Source: Herbidospora solisilvae
GTDB taxonomy: Bacteria > Actinomycetota > Actinomycetes > Streptosporangiales > Streptosporangiaceae
DNA length: 64,000 nucleotides
NCBI RefSeq assembly: GCF_009901565.1
Contig: NZ_WXEW01000004.1
Location: 434,001-498,000 of the forward strand
Reading direction: 5' to 3'
Part shown: positions 29,059 to 38,786 of the stretch, piece after piece
Layout of the letters: each line of letters starts with the position of its first letter
How positions within the stretch are numbered: the stretch's first letter is position 1
Made by a program: the position numbers and the translations under genes
Notes under the pieces: model-generated
What the model was told of the DNA's origin: nothing
Seen by the model: only the letters and a program-made list of their open reading frames with translations
The model's database searches: none

Positions 29059-29784
29059 CTACCAGCGGCCGGTGCGGGCCAGCAGAACCGCCGCCGCCGC
29101 GACCCCCGCCGTCGACGTGCGCAGCACCGTCGGCCCCAGGAGCGCCGGAAGCGCCCCCGCCGCGCGGAAGCGGGTGATCTCGTCGTCGGACACGCCGCCC
29201 TCCGGGCCCACGACCAGGACGATGTCGCCCTTGTCCGGCAGTTCCACCCGGGACAGCGGCTCGCTCGCCTCCTCGTGGAGGACCACGGCCAGGGCGGCCG
29301 ATTCGAGCAGCGCGGCCACCTGGTTCGTGGAGGCCGGTTCCCGGACCTCGGGCAGGTGGAAGCGGCGGGCCTGCTTGCCCGCCTCACGCGCGGTCGAGCG
29401 CCAGCGGGCCAGGGACTTGGCCGCGCGGTCGCCCTTCCACTGGGTGATCGACCGGGAGGCCGACCAGGGCACGATCGTGTCCACCCCGGCCTCGGTCATC
29501 ATCTCGACGGCCAGCTCGCCCCGCTCGCCCTTCGGCAACCCCTGGACGACCACCAGGCGCGGGGAGGGCGGCGGGATCTCGTACACCCGGAGGACGGTCA
29601 GGTCGAGGCGGTCCTTACCGGCCGCGTCGACGGTGCACTCGGCCACCCGCCCGGCGCCGTCGGTGACGTCGACGCGCTCGCCCGCCGTGATGCGGCGGAC
29701 GGCCGCGGCGTGCCGGCCCTCGGGCCCGGCCAGGGTCAGGCGCGGGCCCGGGGCGACCTCACCCAGGAAGACGGGGACGGTCAT
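29059..29784 (-). CDS. rsmE: 16S rRNA (uracil1498-N3)-methyltransferase
   Basis: A 241-residue RsmE with the PUA-like N-terminal domain ([20 protein letters not shown]) and SPOUT C-terminal domain containing [36 protein letters not shown] and [15 protein letters not shown]. It methylates U1498 of 16S rRNA. It overlaps dnaJ by ATGA. Confidence 0.95.
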   Translation of the reverse strand: MTVPVFLGEVAPGPRLTLAGPEGRHAAAVRRITAGERVDVTDGAGRVAECTVDAAGKDRLDLTVLRVYEIPPPSPRLVVVQGLPKGERGELAVEMMTEAGVDTIVPWSASRSITQWKGDRAAKSLARWRSTAREAGKQARRFHLPEVREPASTNQVAALLESAALAVVLHEEASEPLSRVELPDKGDIVLVVGPEGGVSDDEITRFRAAGALPALLGPTVLRTSTAGVAAAAVLLARTGRW

Positions 29785-30911
29785 CGGCCGTTGAAGGCGT
29801 CCTTGAGGCGGGAGAAGAAGCCCTGCTGGCCCGGGGCGAACTTGCCGGGCGGGCGCTCCTCACCCCGCAGCTGGGACAACTTCCGGAGGAGTTCCTCCTG
29901 CTCGGGGTCGAGCTTCATGGGGGTCTCGACGTTGACGTGGATCAGCAGGTCGCCCCGGCCGCTCTCGTTGAGGCGCTGGACGCCGCGCGCGTAGAGCGGG
30001 ATGACCTGGCCCGACTGGGTGCCGGGGCGCACGTCGATCTGCTCGGGGCCGTCGAGGGTCTCCATGGTCAGGGAGGTGCCGAGGGCGGCGGCCGTCATGG
30101 GGATCGAGACGGTGCAGTGGAGGTCGTCGCCGCGGCGTTCGAAGGTCGGGTGGGGGCGCTCCACGATCTCCAGGAACAGGTCGCCGGGCGGGCCGCCGCC
30201 GGGGCCGACCTCGCCCTCGCCCGCGAGCTGGATGTGGGTGCCGTCTTCGACGCCCGCCGGGATGCGGACCTTGATGGTCCGGCGGGTGCGGACCCGGCCG
30301 TCGCCGGAGCACTCCTGGCAGGGGTGGCGGATGACGCTGCCGAAGCCGCCGCACTGGGGGCACGGGCGCGACGTCATGACCTGGCCCAGGAACGAGCGGG
30401 TCACCTGGGAGACCTCGCCACGGCCGTGGCACATGTCGCAGGTGTCGGGGTGGGTGCCGGCCGCCGCGCCGGAGCCCTGGCAGACCTCGCAGAGGATCGC
30501 GGTGTCGACCACGAGCTCGCGGGTGGTGCCGAAGCCCGACTCGGCCAGGTCGAGCTCGACCCGGATCGTCGCGTTGCGGCCCCGGCGGGCCCGCGAACGG
30601 GGGCCGCGGGAGGCGGAGGCCGTGCCGAAGAAGGCGTCCATGATGTCGCTGAACGGGAAGCCCGCGCCGAAGCCCGCGCCGCCGCCGCCCGCGCCGCCGA
30701 AGGGGTCGCCGCCCATGTCGTGCATCTGGCGCTTCTGGGGGTCGGAGAGCACCTCGTAGGCCGCGGTGATCTCCTTGAAGCGCTCCTGCGTCGCCGGGTC
30801 GGGGTTGACGTCGGGATGCAGTTCGCGGGCCAGCCGGCGGTAGGCCTTCTTGATCTCTTCCTGGCTCGCGTCGCGGCGTACGCCGAGGGTGGCGTAATAG
30901 TCCTTGGCCAC
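29781..30911 (-). CDS. dnaJ: Molecular chaperone DnaJ (hrcA-linked copy)
   Basis: A 376-residue type I DnaJ: J domain with [12 protein letters not shown], a Gly-rich stretch with [14 protein letters not shown], four zinc motifs ([24 protein letters not shown] and CQECSGDG) and the C-terminal client-binding domains. It starts with GTG immediately after the hrcA stop (TAAGTG). The pairing with hrcA puts it under CIRCE heat-shock control. Confidence 0.96.
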   Translation of the reverse strand: MAKDYYATLGVRRDASQEEIKKAYRRLARELHPDVNPDPATQERFKEITAAYEVLSDPQKRQMHDMGGDPFGGAGGGGAGFGAGFPFSDIMDAFFGTASASRGPRSRARRGRNATIRVELDLAESGFGTTRELVVDTAILCEVCQGSGAAAGTHPDTCDMCHGRGEVSQVTRSFLGQVMTSRPCPQCGGFGSVIRHPCQECSGDGRVRTRRTIKVRIPAGVEDGTHIQLAGEGEVGPGGGPPGDLFLEIVERPHPTFERRGDDLHCTVSIPMTAAALGTSLTMETLDGPEQIDVRPGTQSGQVIPLYARGVQRLNESGRGDLLIHVNVETPMKLDPEQEELLRKLSQLRGEERPPGKFAPGQQGFFSRLKDAFNGR

Positions 30912-31925
30912 TTATGACCCCGCCAGGATCTGGCCGACATAGCGCGCGACCGCGCGCACCGCACCCATCGTCACCGGATAATCCATTCGCGTCGGGCCCA
31001 GCACTCCGAGCCGGGCCAGTTCCTTGTCTCCCGAGCCGTATCCGGCGGCCACGATCGAGGTGCCGCGCAGACCGGTGTAGGGGTTCTCCGAGCCGATCCG
31101 GACGGTCAGCTCGGACAGGTCGTCGGTCTCGCCGAGGAGGCGCATCAGGACGACCTGCTCCTCCAGGGCCTCCAGCACGTCGCGCAGGCCGATGGTGAAA
31201 TCGGCGGCGGCGAGGTTGGCGGCCCCGGCGAACACGATCTTCTCTTCGTGCCGTTCGACCAGGGTCTCCATGATCACCGAAAGGATCGTGGCGGCCACCG
31301 GCCGGTCTTCGGGGGACAGCCGTTCGGGCAGCGCGGCCAGGGTCTCGGGGACCTGGGCCAGCCCGCAGCCGTCGAGCGCCGTGTTGAGCACGGCGCGCAG
31401 GTGGGACACGCGGTCGTCGGCGATCACCTGGGGCAGATCGACCACCCGCTGCTCGACGCGGCCGGTGTTGGTGATCAGGACCAGCATCACCCGCGTGTCG
31501 GCCAGCGGCACGATCTCCACGTGGCGGACCGTCGAACGGGTCAGGGACGGGTATTGGACGACGGCGACGTGCCGGGTCAGCTGCGCGAGCAGCCGGACCG
31601 TCCGCATGACGATCTCGTCGAGGTCGACGGCGCCGGCCAGGAACGTCTCGATGGCCCGGCGTTCGGCGCCCGAGAGGGGCTTGACCTGGGACAGCCGGTC
31701 GACGAACAGCCGGTAGCCCTTGTCGGTCGGAACGCGCCCCGCGCTGGTGTGGGGCTGGTGGATGTAGCCGCCGTCTTCGAGGGCCGCCATGTCGTTGCGG
31801 ATGGTGGCCGGCGAGACTCCGAGGTTGTGCCGATCGGCCAGCGCCTTGGAGCCCACGGGCTCGTTGGTGGAGACGTAGTCTTCGACGATCGCCCGCAGCA
31901 CCGCCAGCTTCCGGTCGTCAAGCAC
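30912..31925 (-). CDS. hrcA: Heat-inducible transcription repressor HrcA
   Basis: A 337-residue HrcA with the winged-helix N-terminus ([40 protein letters not shown]) and C-terminal GAF-like domain including [20 protein letters not shown]. The start at GTG 31925 is chosen because GGGAGGTGAGACC precedes it and because a CIRCE element lies directly upstream; a longer ORF would include that element. HrcA represses chaperone genes through CIRCE with GroEL as cofactor. Confidence 0.96.
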   Translation of the reverse strand: MLDDRKLAVLRAIVEDYVSTNEPVGSKALADRHNLGVSPATIRNDMAALEDGGYIHQPHTSAGRVPTDKGYRLFVDRLSQVKPLSGAERRAIETFLAGAVDLDEIVMRTVRLLAQLTRHVAVVQYPSLTRSTVRHVEIVPLADTRVMLVLITNTGRVEQRVVDLPQVIADDRVSHLRAVLNTALDGCGLAQVPETLAALPERLSPEDRPVAATILSVIMETLVERHEEKIVFAGAANLAAADFTIGLRDVLEALEEQVVLMRLLGETDDLSELTVRIGSENPYTGLRGTSIVAAGYGSGDKELARLGVLGPTRMDYPVTMGAVRAVARYVGQILAGS

Positions 31926-31937
31926 GGTCTCACCTCC

Positions 31938-31964
31938 CTGGCACTCTGTGTTCCCGAGTGCCAA
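31938..31964 (-). promoter_or_regulatory. CIRCE element upstream of hrcA-dnaJ
   Basis: CTGGCACTC, nine bases, GAGTGCCAA: a near-canonical CIRCE (TTAGCACTC-N9-GAGTGCTAA). It lies 13 bases before the hrcA start, the expected place for autorepression. Confidence 0.93.
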
Positions 31965-32065
31965 GTGTACGGCCACCGCTCCCGGGGTGCGATAACACAG
32001 CCGGGCACGGGGAGAACAAGCCGACTGCAAATACGTCGCAAGTCGCCTTTCACACAATGTCCCTC

Positions 32066-32683
32066 ATGACCGCTCAATATGGCCAGCACTACGGCCAGCA
32101 GCCCCACCCTTACTACAGCGCTCCGCCCCCTCAGGGCCCCGTCCGCCCGAGGATCCTCTGGATCGTCCTGGCCTGGCTTCTCTTCATCGTGATGTCGGTC
32201 GCGGGGGTCTTCGCCTTCGCCGGCGGCGTCTTCTCCTCCATCTCCGACGTGGCCCCCACCACGACCTTCTCCTCCGGCGAGACCGTCAAGGTGAACCTCG
32301 ACCCGGCGCAGAAGCCGGCCATCTGGGCCGCCGCCGACCAGCCGACCGACGTGCAGTGCCAGGTCACCGGGGGCAGCCCGGACGACAAGATCACCCTGTC
32401 CAAGGCGATCGGCGAGCAGACCGTCACGGTCGACGGCACCAAGTGGGAGATGTTGTTCTCGATCGGCGTCCCGGCCGCCGGTGAGTACCAGGCCGCCTGC
32501 GACGGCGAGGGCGTGCGCTTCGGCGTCGGCAAGGAGCTGCTGGCGGCGGCCGGCGGGCTGGTGGGCGGCACCGCCCTGCTGCTCGGCCTGCCCGCGCTCG
32601 GTTTCCTGATCGCCGTGCTCACCACCGTCGTCGTGCTGGTGCGGCGCTCCCGCGCCCGCCGCCGGATGATGGGGATGTACTAA
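32066..32683 (+). CDS. Two-pass membrane protein with extracellular beta domain
   Basis: A 205-residue protein: a short Tyr/Gln/Pro-rich cytoplasmic start (AQYGQHYGQQPHPYYS), membrane segment 1 (WIVLAWLLFIVMSVAGVFAF), an extracellular domain of about 90 residues with two Cys, membrane segment 2 (TALLLGLPALGFLIAVLTTV) and a basic tail. It is a common actinobacterial layout of unknown function. An ATG at 32057 would add three residues. It is divergent from hrcA. Confidence 0.75.
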   Translation: MTAQYGQHYGQQPHPYYSAPPPQGPVRPRILWIVLAWLLFIVMSVAGVFAFAGGVFSSISDVAPTTTFSSGETVKVNLDPAQKPAIWAAADQPTDVQCQVTGGSPDDKITLSKAIGEQTVTVDGTKWEMLFSIGVPAAGEYQAACDGEGVRFGVGKELLAAAGGLVGGTALLLGLPALGFLIAVLTTVVVLVRRSRARRRMMGMY

Positions 32684-32693
32684 CGTTCGCGGC

Positions 32694-33500
32694 ATGTACG
32701 AGCGGGACGTGCTCTCCGGAGACTGGCGGCGCCCCAAGAAGGGGACGATCCCGCAGATCCCAGCCGAGCTCGACCTCGTGGTCGAGTGGGCCGACGACGG
32801 GTTCTGCGGGGCGGTGGTGGCCTGCGACAAGGAGGCCGTCACCCTGGAGGACCGGTTCGGGCGGCGACGGTTGTTCCCCCTGGAACCCGCCGCCTTCCTC
32901 CTGGAGGGGAAACCGGTCACGCTCGTCCGTCCCCAGGCGGGGCCGCGGGGCCCGAGGCGCAGCGCCTCGGGTTCCATCGCGGTCGAGGGCCTGAAGGCCC
33001 GGGTGGCCAAGGAGAGCAGGATCTACGTCGAGGGCGTGCACGACGCCGCGCTCGTGGAGAAGATCTGGGGCCACGACCTGCGGGTGGAGGGCGTGGTCGT
33101 CGAATACCTCGAAGGCGTCGACCACCTGCCCGAGATCGTCGCCGAGTTCGCGCCGGAACCCGGCCGGCGGCTCGGCGTGCTGGTCGACCATCTCGTCCCG
33201 GGCTCCAAGGAGAGCCGGATCGCCGCCCAGGTGGCGGGCCCTCACGTGCTGGTGACGGGCCATCCGTTCGTGGACGTCTGGCAGGCCGTCAAGCCCGCGG
33301 TCGTCGGCATCCGGGCCTGGCCGGAGGTGCCGCGCGGGGTGCCGTGGAAAGAGGGCGTGATCGCCGCCCTGGGCTGGCGGATGGAGCCCCCGGACGCGTG
33401 GCGGCACATCCTCGGCCGGGTGAGCGGCTACGCCGACCTGGAACCCGAGTTGCTGGGCCGGGTCGAGGAGCTCATCGACTTCGTCACGTCAGATCTCTGA
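32694..33500 (+). CDS. DUF3097 family protein
   Basis: A 268-residue DUF3097 protein, conserved across actinobacteria beside hemW. The N-terminal part is barrel-like (EWADDGFCGAVVACDKEAVT). The C-terminal part has KESRIYVEGVHDAALVEKIW and RLGVLVDHLVPGSKESRIA, a pattern resembling a TOPRIM-like acidic fold (E in YVEG, D-x-L downstream); this similarity is my inference. Its 3' end overlaps hemW by 17 bp in convergent orientation. Confidence 0.88.
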   Translation: MYERDVLSGDWRRPKKGTIPQIPAELDLVVEWADDGFCGAVVACDKEAVTLEDRFGRRRLFPLEPAAFLLEGKPVTLVRPQAGPRGPRRSASGSIAVEGLKARVAKESRIYVEGVHDAALVEKIWGHDLRVEGVVVEYLEGVDHLPEIVAEFAPEPGRRLGVLVDHLVPGSKESRIAAQVAGPHVLVTGHPFVDVWQAVKPAVVGIRAWPEVPRGVPWKEGVIAALGWRMEPPDAWRHILGRVSGYADLEPELLGRVEELIDFVTSDL

Positions 33501-34701
33501 CGACCGCGTCGGCCAGCAGGCGGCCCTGGAGGGTGAGCACGGCGCGGCCCCTCTTGAACGCCTCGACGTCGAGCAGCCCGCCGGCCAGCGCCTTGGCCGC
33601 CGCCGGCCTGACCTCTTGGGCCAGGTCGTCGAGGGGGTAGCCGTCGACCAGGCGGAGTTCGAGCATGACCCGTTCGAGGGTGCGCTCCTCGGCCGTGGTC
33701 CGCTCCCGCGCGTGGGCGGGCGAGTGGCCCTGGGCGAGACGGGCGGCGTAGGCCGAGGGGTGTTTGACGTTCCACCAGCGCACGCCGCCGACGTGGCTGT
33801 GGGCGCCCGGACCGGCGCCCCACCAGTCGGCGCCCGACCAGTAGAGCAGGTTGTGGCGGCAGCGGGCCTTCTCGCTGGTGGCCCAGTTGGAGACCTCGTA
33901 CCAGGAGAAGCCGGCCTTGGTCAGGAGCTCGTCGGCGATCAGGTAGCGGTCGGCGGCGACGTCGTCGTCGGGCATGGGCAGGTCGCCGCGCCGGATCCGC
34001 GCGGCCAGGCGGGTGCCGCTCTCGACGATCAGGGAGTAGGCCGACACGTGGTCGGGGCCGGCCGCGATCGCCGCTTCGAGCGAGGCCCGCCAGTCGTCGT
34101 CGGTCTCCCCCGGGGTGCCGTAGATGAGGTCGAGGTTGACGTGGCCGAACCCCGCCTCCTTCGCCTCCTGGACGGATCGGGCCGCGCGCCCCGGCGTGTG
34201 CCGCCGGTCGAGCACCTGGAGCACGTGGTCGCGGGCGCTCTGCATGCCGAAGGAGATCCGGTTGATGCCGCCCTCGCGAAGGACGGCCAGTTCGCGCGGG
34301 CCGACCGACTCGGGGTTGGCCTCGGTGGTGACCTCGGCGTCGTGGTCGAGCCCGAACTCCTCGTTGACGGCCCGGAGGATGCGTACGAGATCGCCGGGAG
34401 GCAGCAGCGTCGGGGTGCCGCCGCCGAAGAACACCGTCGAGACCGGCAGGTCGGCGTCGCCGAGCACCCGGCGGGCCAGCCGGATCTCCTGGATCGCGGT
34501 GTCGGCGTAAACGCTCTGCGATGCCCCGGACCCCAGCTCGGACGCGGTGTAGGTGTTGAAGTCGCAGTAGCCGCAGCGGCTCGCGCAGAACGGGACGTGC
34601 ACGTAGAAACCGAACGGGCGCTCGCCCAGGGCGGCGAGCGCCGCGGACGGCAGTTCACCGGACGTGGGGACGGGTTCGCCGTCGGGGAGCACGGAGGGCA
34701 T
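33484..34701 (-). CDS. hemW: Radical SAM heme chaperone HemW
   Basis: A 405-residue HemW (formerly HemN-like). The radical SAM cluster motif is CASRCGYC (Cys39, 43, 46), with GFYVHVPFCA before it and VFFGGGTPTLLPP and ISFGMQSARDHVLQVLDR after. The start at 34701 (MPSVLPDGEP) removes an unlikely 18-residue extension. HemW binds heme and delivers it to target proteins; it lacks the extra N-terminal segment of true oxygen-independent coproporphyrinogen oxidase. It belongs to the lepA-hemW-hrcA order. Confidence 0.93.
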   Translation of the reverse strand: MPSVLPDGEPVPTSGELPSAALAALGERPFGFYVHVPFCASRCGYCDFNTYTASELGSGASQSVYADTAIQEIRLARRVLGDADLPVSTVFFGGGTPTLLPPGDLVRILRAVNEEFGLDHDAEVTTEANPESVGPRELAVLREGGINRISFGMQSARDHVLQVLDRRHTPGRAARSVQEAKEAGFGHVNLDLIYGTPGETDDDWRASLEAAIAAGPDHVSAYSLIVESGTRLAARIRRGDLPMPDDDVAADRYLIADELLTKAGFSWYEVSNWATSEKARCRHNLLYWSGADWWGAGPGAHSHVGGVRWWNVKHPSAYAARLAQGHSPAHARERTTAEERTLERVMLELRLVDGYPLDDLAQEVRPAAAKALAGGLLDVEAFKRGRAVLTLQGRLLADAVVRDLT

Positions 34702-34773
34702 CCGCCCAGTCTGCCCGATGCCGGGAGGTTCATTGACGCGGTCCCGTGGCCCCATTTATGATCCCGGCAAACT

Positions 34774-34792
34774 TACAGGAAACTTTCCTATA
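34774..34792. promoter_or_regulatory. Palindromic operator before the chitinase
   Basis: AGGAAA-C-TTTCCT is a perfect palindrome at 34777-34789, extended by TA/TA pairs to 34774-34792. It lies about 30 bases before the chitinase start in an AT-rich gap, a likely repressor or activator site for the secreted enzyme. Confidence 0.6.
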
Positions 34793-34821
34793 AGAAATGC
34801 CTCCTAGCAGCGGAGACAACA

Positions 34822-36087
34822 GTGCCGAGACTTCGCACCCCCCTCCTGTTAGCCCTGGTGGCCGGCCTCGTCGCCACCGCCGCGCCCGTTCCCGCCCAGG
34901 CCTCGACCGGCAGCTCGGGGTACAAGCGGGTGGCCTACTTCATCCAGTGGGGCATCTACGGCCGCAACTACCACGTCAAGGACATGGTGACGACCGGCGC
35001 CGCCACCAAGCTCACCCACATCAACTACGCCTTCGGCTTCGTCAACCAGGGCGGCGAGTGCTACTCGGCCGACCCGTGGGCCGACTGGCAGCGCCCCGTC
35101 CCGGCCGAGCAGAGCGTCGACGGCGTGGCCGACGACGGCACCGGCGCCATCGCCGGCAACCTCAACCAGCTCAAGAAGCTGAAGGCGAAGTTCCCCAGCC
35201 TCAAGGTCCTCATCTCGCTGGGCGGCTGGACCGGCTCCAAGTGGTTCTCCGACGCCGTCCTCACCCCCGAGGCCCGCACCAAGCTGGCCGCCTCGTGCGT
35301 CGACCTGTGGCTGAAGGGCAACCTGCCCGGCGCCGCCCCCGGCGCGGGCGCGGGCGTCTTCGACGGCATCGACCTCGACTGGGAGTGGCCCGGTTCGTCC
35401 GGCGAGGTCGGCAACGTGATCCGCCCCGAGGACAAGCAGAACTTCACGCTGTTCCTGGCCGAGCTGCGCCGCCAGATGAACGAGTACAACAAGAAGCACG
35501 AGCTCACCGCCTTCCTCCCCGCCGCCGCCGCCAAGATCGACGCCGGCTTCGAGGTCAAGAAGGTCTTCTCCTACCTCGACTTCGCCACCATCCAGGGCTA
35601 CGACCTGCACGGCTCGTGGGAGCAGGTGACCGGCCACAACGGCAACCTGTTCACCGACCGCAAGGACCCGAACGAGGTCAAGTACAGCGTCGACCAGACG
35701 GTCAAGGACTACCTGACCCGCGGCGCCCCCAAGAAGAAGATCGTCGTCGGCGTCCCGTTCTACGGCCAGGGCTGGACCGGCGTCACCGCCGGCGGCAACG
35801 GCCTGTGGAAGCCCGCCACCGGCCCCGCCCCCGGCAAGTGGGCCCCCGGCACCGAGGACTACAAGGACATCGTCACCAAGCCCGGCAAGCGCCACCGCGA
35901 CCTGCTGACCGGCGCGGTCTGGCTGTACGACGGCAACGAGTTCTGGTCCTACGACGACCCGATCTCGCTGGTCGAGAAGGCGGCGTACATCCGCTTGAAG
36001 GGCCTCGGCGGCGCGATGATGTGGTCGATCGACCAGGACGACAACAAGGCGTCCCTGACGTCCGCCCTGTACAAGGTCCTGCGCTGA
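34822..36087 (+). CDS. Secreted chitinase, glycoside hydrolase family 18
   Basis: A 421-residue GH18 enzyme. A Sec signal peptide ends near AQA (residues 1-27). The catalytic motif DGIDLDWEWP (Asp181, Asp184, Asp186, Glu188) is intact, and VAYFIQWGIYGRNYHVKDM, LKVLISLGGWTG, FYGQGW and GAMMWSIDQDD complete the barrel. No carbohydrate-binding module is present. It starts at GTG behind GGAG. It would hydrolyse chitin outside the cell; the palindromic site upstream suggests regulated expression. Confidence 0.95.
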   Translation: MPRLRTPLLLALVAGLVATAAPVPAQASTGSSGYKRVAYFIQWGIYGRNYHVKDMVTTGAATKLTHINYAFGFVNQGGECYSADPWADWQRPVPAEQSVDGVADDGTGAIAGNLNQLKKLKAKFPSLKVLISLGGWTGSKWFSDAVLTPEARTKLAASCVDLWLKGNLPGAAPGAGAGVFDGIDLDWEWPGSSGEVGNVIRPEDKQNFTLFLAELRRQMNEYNKKHELTAFLPAAAAKIDAGFEVKKVFSYLDFATIQGYDLHGSWEQVTGHNGNLFTDRKDPNEVKYSVDQTVKDYLTRGAPKKKIVVGVPFYGQGWTGVTAGGNGLWKPATGPAPGKWAPGTEDYKDIVTKPGKRHRDLLTGAVWLYDGNEFWSYDDPISLVEKAAYIRLKGLGGAMMWSIDQDDNKASLTSALYKVLR

Positions 36088-36099
36088 CCTGAACGACGA

Positions 36100-36132
36100 G
36101 GGCCGGAGCGCAACTGGGTCGCGCTCCGGCCC
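36100..36132. terminator. Bidirectional terminator after the chitinase
   Basis: Perfect 12-bp arms GGGCCGGAGCGC and GCGCTCCGGCCC with a nine-base loop, followed by TTTCT. It lies between the convergent chitinase and PIN-domain genes. Confidence 0.92.
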
Positions 36133-36145
36133 TTTCTCGTTCGTG

Positions 36146-36541
36146 TTAGAGCTCGACCGGAAGTAGGTCGAGCGCGTCAACGTGGCAGGGCCGCACCACG
36201 GTGAAATGGCGTCGATCGAGGGTCGCGACGGTGGGGACGTCCAATCGCTCGGCGACGGCGATCACCGAAGCGTCAGCCGCTCCTAGCGGGAGGCTGGCGT
36301 ATCGCCGGACCAGAGCGCTCATCCGGCGCAGATCGTCTTCGACGAGATCGACCAGAGTGAAACCCGTGTCGCTGAAGACCTCGAGAAACCTAGCCTCGGC
36401 CTTGTGCCCGACTCGCTTCTCAAGGACCTGGCATACCTCTAGGAGCACGGTCCCAGGGACCAGCAGCGGGCCAGGGTGGCGCTCCAGAAGATGGGTAGAG
36501 ACCGCGTGGTACCGGTCGAAGCGATTGAAAAGCGCGACCAA
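36146..36541 (-). CDS. PIN-domain (VapC-like) toxin, start unusual
   Basis: A PIN-domain protein of 131 residues if read from TTG 36541. Three acidic active-site residues are visible: Glu35 (VLLEVCQ), Asp90 (LGAADASVIAVAE) and Asp109 (TLDRRHF). The expected first Asp lies upstream, in frame, in codons reading V-V-D-T-G-P-L, but no ATG, GTG or TTG precedes it before a stop. The only candidate is ATT at 36562, within the overlap with the antitoxin stop. Translation by re-initiation at that ATT, or a lost N-terminus, are both possible. VapC toxins are RNases. Confidence 0.7.
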   Translation of the reverse strand: MVALFNRFDRYHAVSTHLLERHPGPLLVPGTVLLEVCQVLEKRVGHKAEARFLEVFSDTGFTLVDLVEDDLRRMSALVRRYASLPLGAADASVIAVAERLDVPTVATLDRRHFTVVRPCHVDALDLLPVEL

Positions 36542-36551
36542 GGGTCCCGTG

Positions 36552-36770
36552 TCAACGACAATACAAAGAGTGATTGTCCCCTGACTTCAGGAAATCTTCC
36601 GACCGTTCGGCGAAATCGGGCTCGGCGTCCATAAGCCCGATCAACGCTGAAAGGTCCCGGTCCTTGGGCGAGTCGTCAAGTTGATCGCGGACAAGCCGTA
36701 GCACCGGCGCGACCTTCTCCTCAGGCAGCGCGTCGACCAGCTCGTGGAGTTCATCCCGCATGACGCTCAT
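36552..36770 (-). CDS. Antitoxin-like partner of the PIN protein
   Basis: A 72-residue acidic protein (MSVMRDELHELVDALPEEKV, then APVLRLVRDQL) with the helical look of small antitoxins such as those paired with PIN toxins. Its 3' end overlaps the toxin frame. I choose ATG 36770 because TACAAT at 36778-36783 is a good -10 element that would start the transcript at about this base; an ATG nine bases upstream lies inside the promoter. A large palindrome overlaps the start. Confidence 0.7.
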   Translation of the reverse strand: MSVMRDELHELVDALPEEKVAPVLRLVRDQLDDSPKDRDLSALIGLMDAEPDFAERSEDFLKSGDNHSLYCR

Positions 36771-36791
36771 ACCAGGCATTGTATGAGCGTC
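36762..36791. promoter_or_regulatory. Perfect palindromic operator over the antitoxin promoter
   Basis: Perfect 11-bp arms GACGCTCATAC and GTATGAGCGTC with an eight-base spacer contain both the -10 element and the start codon. This is the usual position for autorepression by a toxin-antitoxin complex. Confidence 0.8.
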
Positions 36792-36882
36792 CCGCAGCCG
36801 TTCACGGCAGCTCCGGCGTCTTATCTGCCGTTACTTGCCACAATCTGTCGCGACATCTGCCACAAGTCGCCGCAATCTGCCG

Positions 36883-38772
36883 CTACTTCTTGGCCTTCTC
36901 CGCGCCGCTCGAGTCGGTGCTGAGCGCTGCCACGAAGGCCTCCTGGGGGACTTCCACGCGGCCGACCATCTTCATGCGCTTCTTGCCCTCCTTCTGCTTC
37001 TCCAGGAGCTTGCGCTTACGGGAGATGTCGCCGCCGTAGCACTTCGCGAGCACGTCCTTGCGGATGGCGCGGATGTTCTCGCGCGCGATCACGCGGGCGC
37101 CGATGGCCGCCTGGATGGGGACCTCGAACTGCTGCCTCGGGATCAGGTCTTTGAGCTTCTTGGCCATGTCGACGCCGTAGGCGTAGGCCTTCTCGCGGTG
37201 GACGATGGCCGAGAAGGCGTCGACGGCCTCGCCCTGGAGGAGGATGTCGACCTTGACCAGGTCGGAGTCCTGCTCGCCGGAGGGCTCGTAGTCGAGGGAG
37301 GCGTAGCCGCGGGTCTTCGACTTGAGCTGGTCGAAGAAGTCGAAGATGATCTCGCCGAGGGGCAGGGTGTAGCGGATCTCGACGCGGTCTTCGCTCAGGT
37401 AGTCCATGCCCTGGAGGGCGCCGCGGCGGCCCTGGCAGAGCTCCATGATGGCGCCGATGAACTCGGCGGGGGCCAGGACGGTCGCCTTCACGGTCGGCTC
37501 GTAGATCTCGGCGATCTTGCCCTCGGGGAACTCCGAGGGGTTGGTCACCGTGTGCTCGGTGCCGTCTTCCATGATGACGCGGTAGATGACGTTGGGGGCC
37601 GTGGAGATCAGGGCCAGGTTGAACTCGCGCTCCAGGCGCTCGCGCACGATCTCCATGTGGAGCAGGCCGAGGAAGCCGCAGCGGAAGCCGAAGCCCAGGG
37701 CCGCCGACGACTCGGGCTCGTAGACCAGGGCGGCGTCGTTGAGGCGGAGCTTGTCGAGGGCCTCGCGGAGCTCGGGGAAGTCGTCGCCGTCGATCGGGTA
37801 GAGGCCCGAGTAGACCATCGGCCGCGGGTGCTCGTAGCCGCCGAGCGCCTCGTCGGCCGGCTTGGCGGCCGAGGTGACCGTGTCGCCCACGCGGGACTGG
37901 CGGACGTCTTTCACGCCGGTGATCAGGTAGCCCACCTCGCCGACGCCGAGGCCGAGGGCCGAGGGCAGCGGCTCGGGGCTGATGACGCCGATCTCCAGGG
38001 TCTCGTGCTGGGCGCGGGTCGACATCATGAGGATGCGCTCGCGCTTGCCCAGGTGGCCGTCCATCACGCGGACGTAGGTGACGACGCCCCGGTAGGTGTC
38101 GTAGACCGAGTCGAAGATCAGGGCCCGCGCGGGGGCGTCGGCGTCGCCGACCGGGGCGGGGATGGTGTCGACCACGTGGTCGAGCAGCTCCTTGACGCCC
38201 ACGCCGGTCTTGCCCGAGACACGCAGCACGTCGGAGGGGTCGCAGCCGATCAGGCCGGCCAGCTCCTCGGCGTACTTCTCCGGCTGGGCGGCCGGGAGGT
38301 CGATCTTGTTGAGGACCGGGATGATGTTGAGGTCGGCGTTCATGGCCAGGTAGAGGTTGGCCAGCGTCTGGGCCTCGATGCCCTGGGCGGCGTCGACCAG
38401 CAGGACCGCGCCCTCGCACGCCTGGAGCGACCGCGACACCTCGTAGGTGAAGTCGACGTGGCCGGGCGTGTCGATCATGTTGAGCACGTGGCCGTTCCAC
38501 GGCAGCCGGACCGCCTGGGACTTGATGGTGATGCCGCGCTCGCGCTCGATGTCCATCCGGTCGAGGTATTGGGCGCGCATGGACCGGTCGTCGACCACTC
38601 CGGTGATCTGGAGCATCCGGTCGGCAAGCGTTGACTTGCCATGGTCGATGTGCGCGATGATGCAGAAGTTGCGGATCAACGCGGGGTCGGTCTGGCCGGT
38701 CTGAGTGCGCACCGAAGTCCGTTTCAACTGGGATTGAGGCGATCGACGGCTGGCGAAGCAGCCACCCTCCAT
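36883..38772 (-). CDS. lepA: Elongation factor 4 (LepA)
   Basis: A LepA of up to 629 residues with G1 [16 protein letters not shown]3 [15 protein letters not shown]4 NKIDLPAA and the LepA-specific C-terminal end ([20 protein letters not shown], then [20 protein letters not shown]). It back-translocates stalled ribosomes. The start is uncertain. ATG 38772 has GGGGA nine bases upstream but leaves only 14 bases to the divergent gene; GTG 38712 would give a 609-residue protein closer to the family length. Confidence 0.95.
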   Translation of the reverse strand: MEGGCFASRRSPQSQLKRTSVRTQTGQTDPALIRNFCIIAHIDHGKSTLADRMLQITGVVDDRSMRAQYLDRMDIERERGITIKSQAVRLPWNGHVLNMIDTPGHVDFTYEVSRSLQACEGAVLLVDAAQGIEAQTLANLYLAMNADLNIIPVLNKIDLPAAQPEKYAEELAGLIGCDPSDVLRVSGKTGVGVKELLDHVVDTIPAPVGDADAPARALIFDSVYDTYRGVVTYVRVMDGHLGKRERILMMSTRAQHETLEIGVISPEPLPSALGLGVGEVGYLITGVKDVRQSRVGDTVTSAAKPADEALGGYEHPRPMVYSGLYPIDGDDFPELREALDKLRLNDAALVYEPESSAALGFGFRCGFLGLLHMEIVRERLEREFNLALISTAPNVIYRVIMEDGTEHTVTNPSEFPEGKIAEIYEPTVKATVLAPAEFIGAIMELCQGRRGALQGMDYLSEDRVEIRYTLPLGEIIFDFFDQLKSKTRGYASLDYEPSGEQDSDLVKVDILLQGEAVDAFSAIVHREKAYAYGVDMAKKLKDLIPRQQFEVPIQAAIGARVIARENIRAIRKDVLAKCYGGDISRKRKLLEKQKEGKKRMKMVGRVEVPQEAFVAALSTDSSGAEKAKK

Positions 38773-38786
38773 GGTCGCATGTCCCC

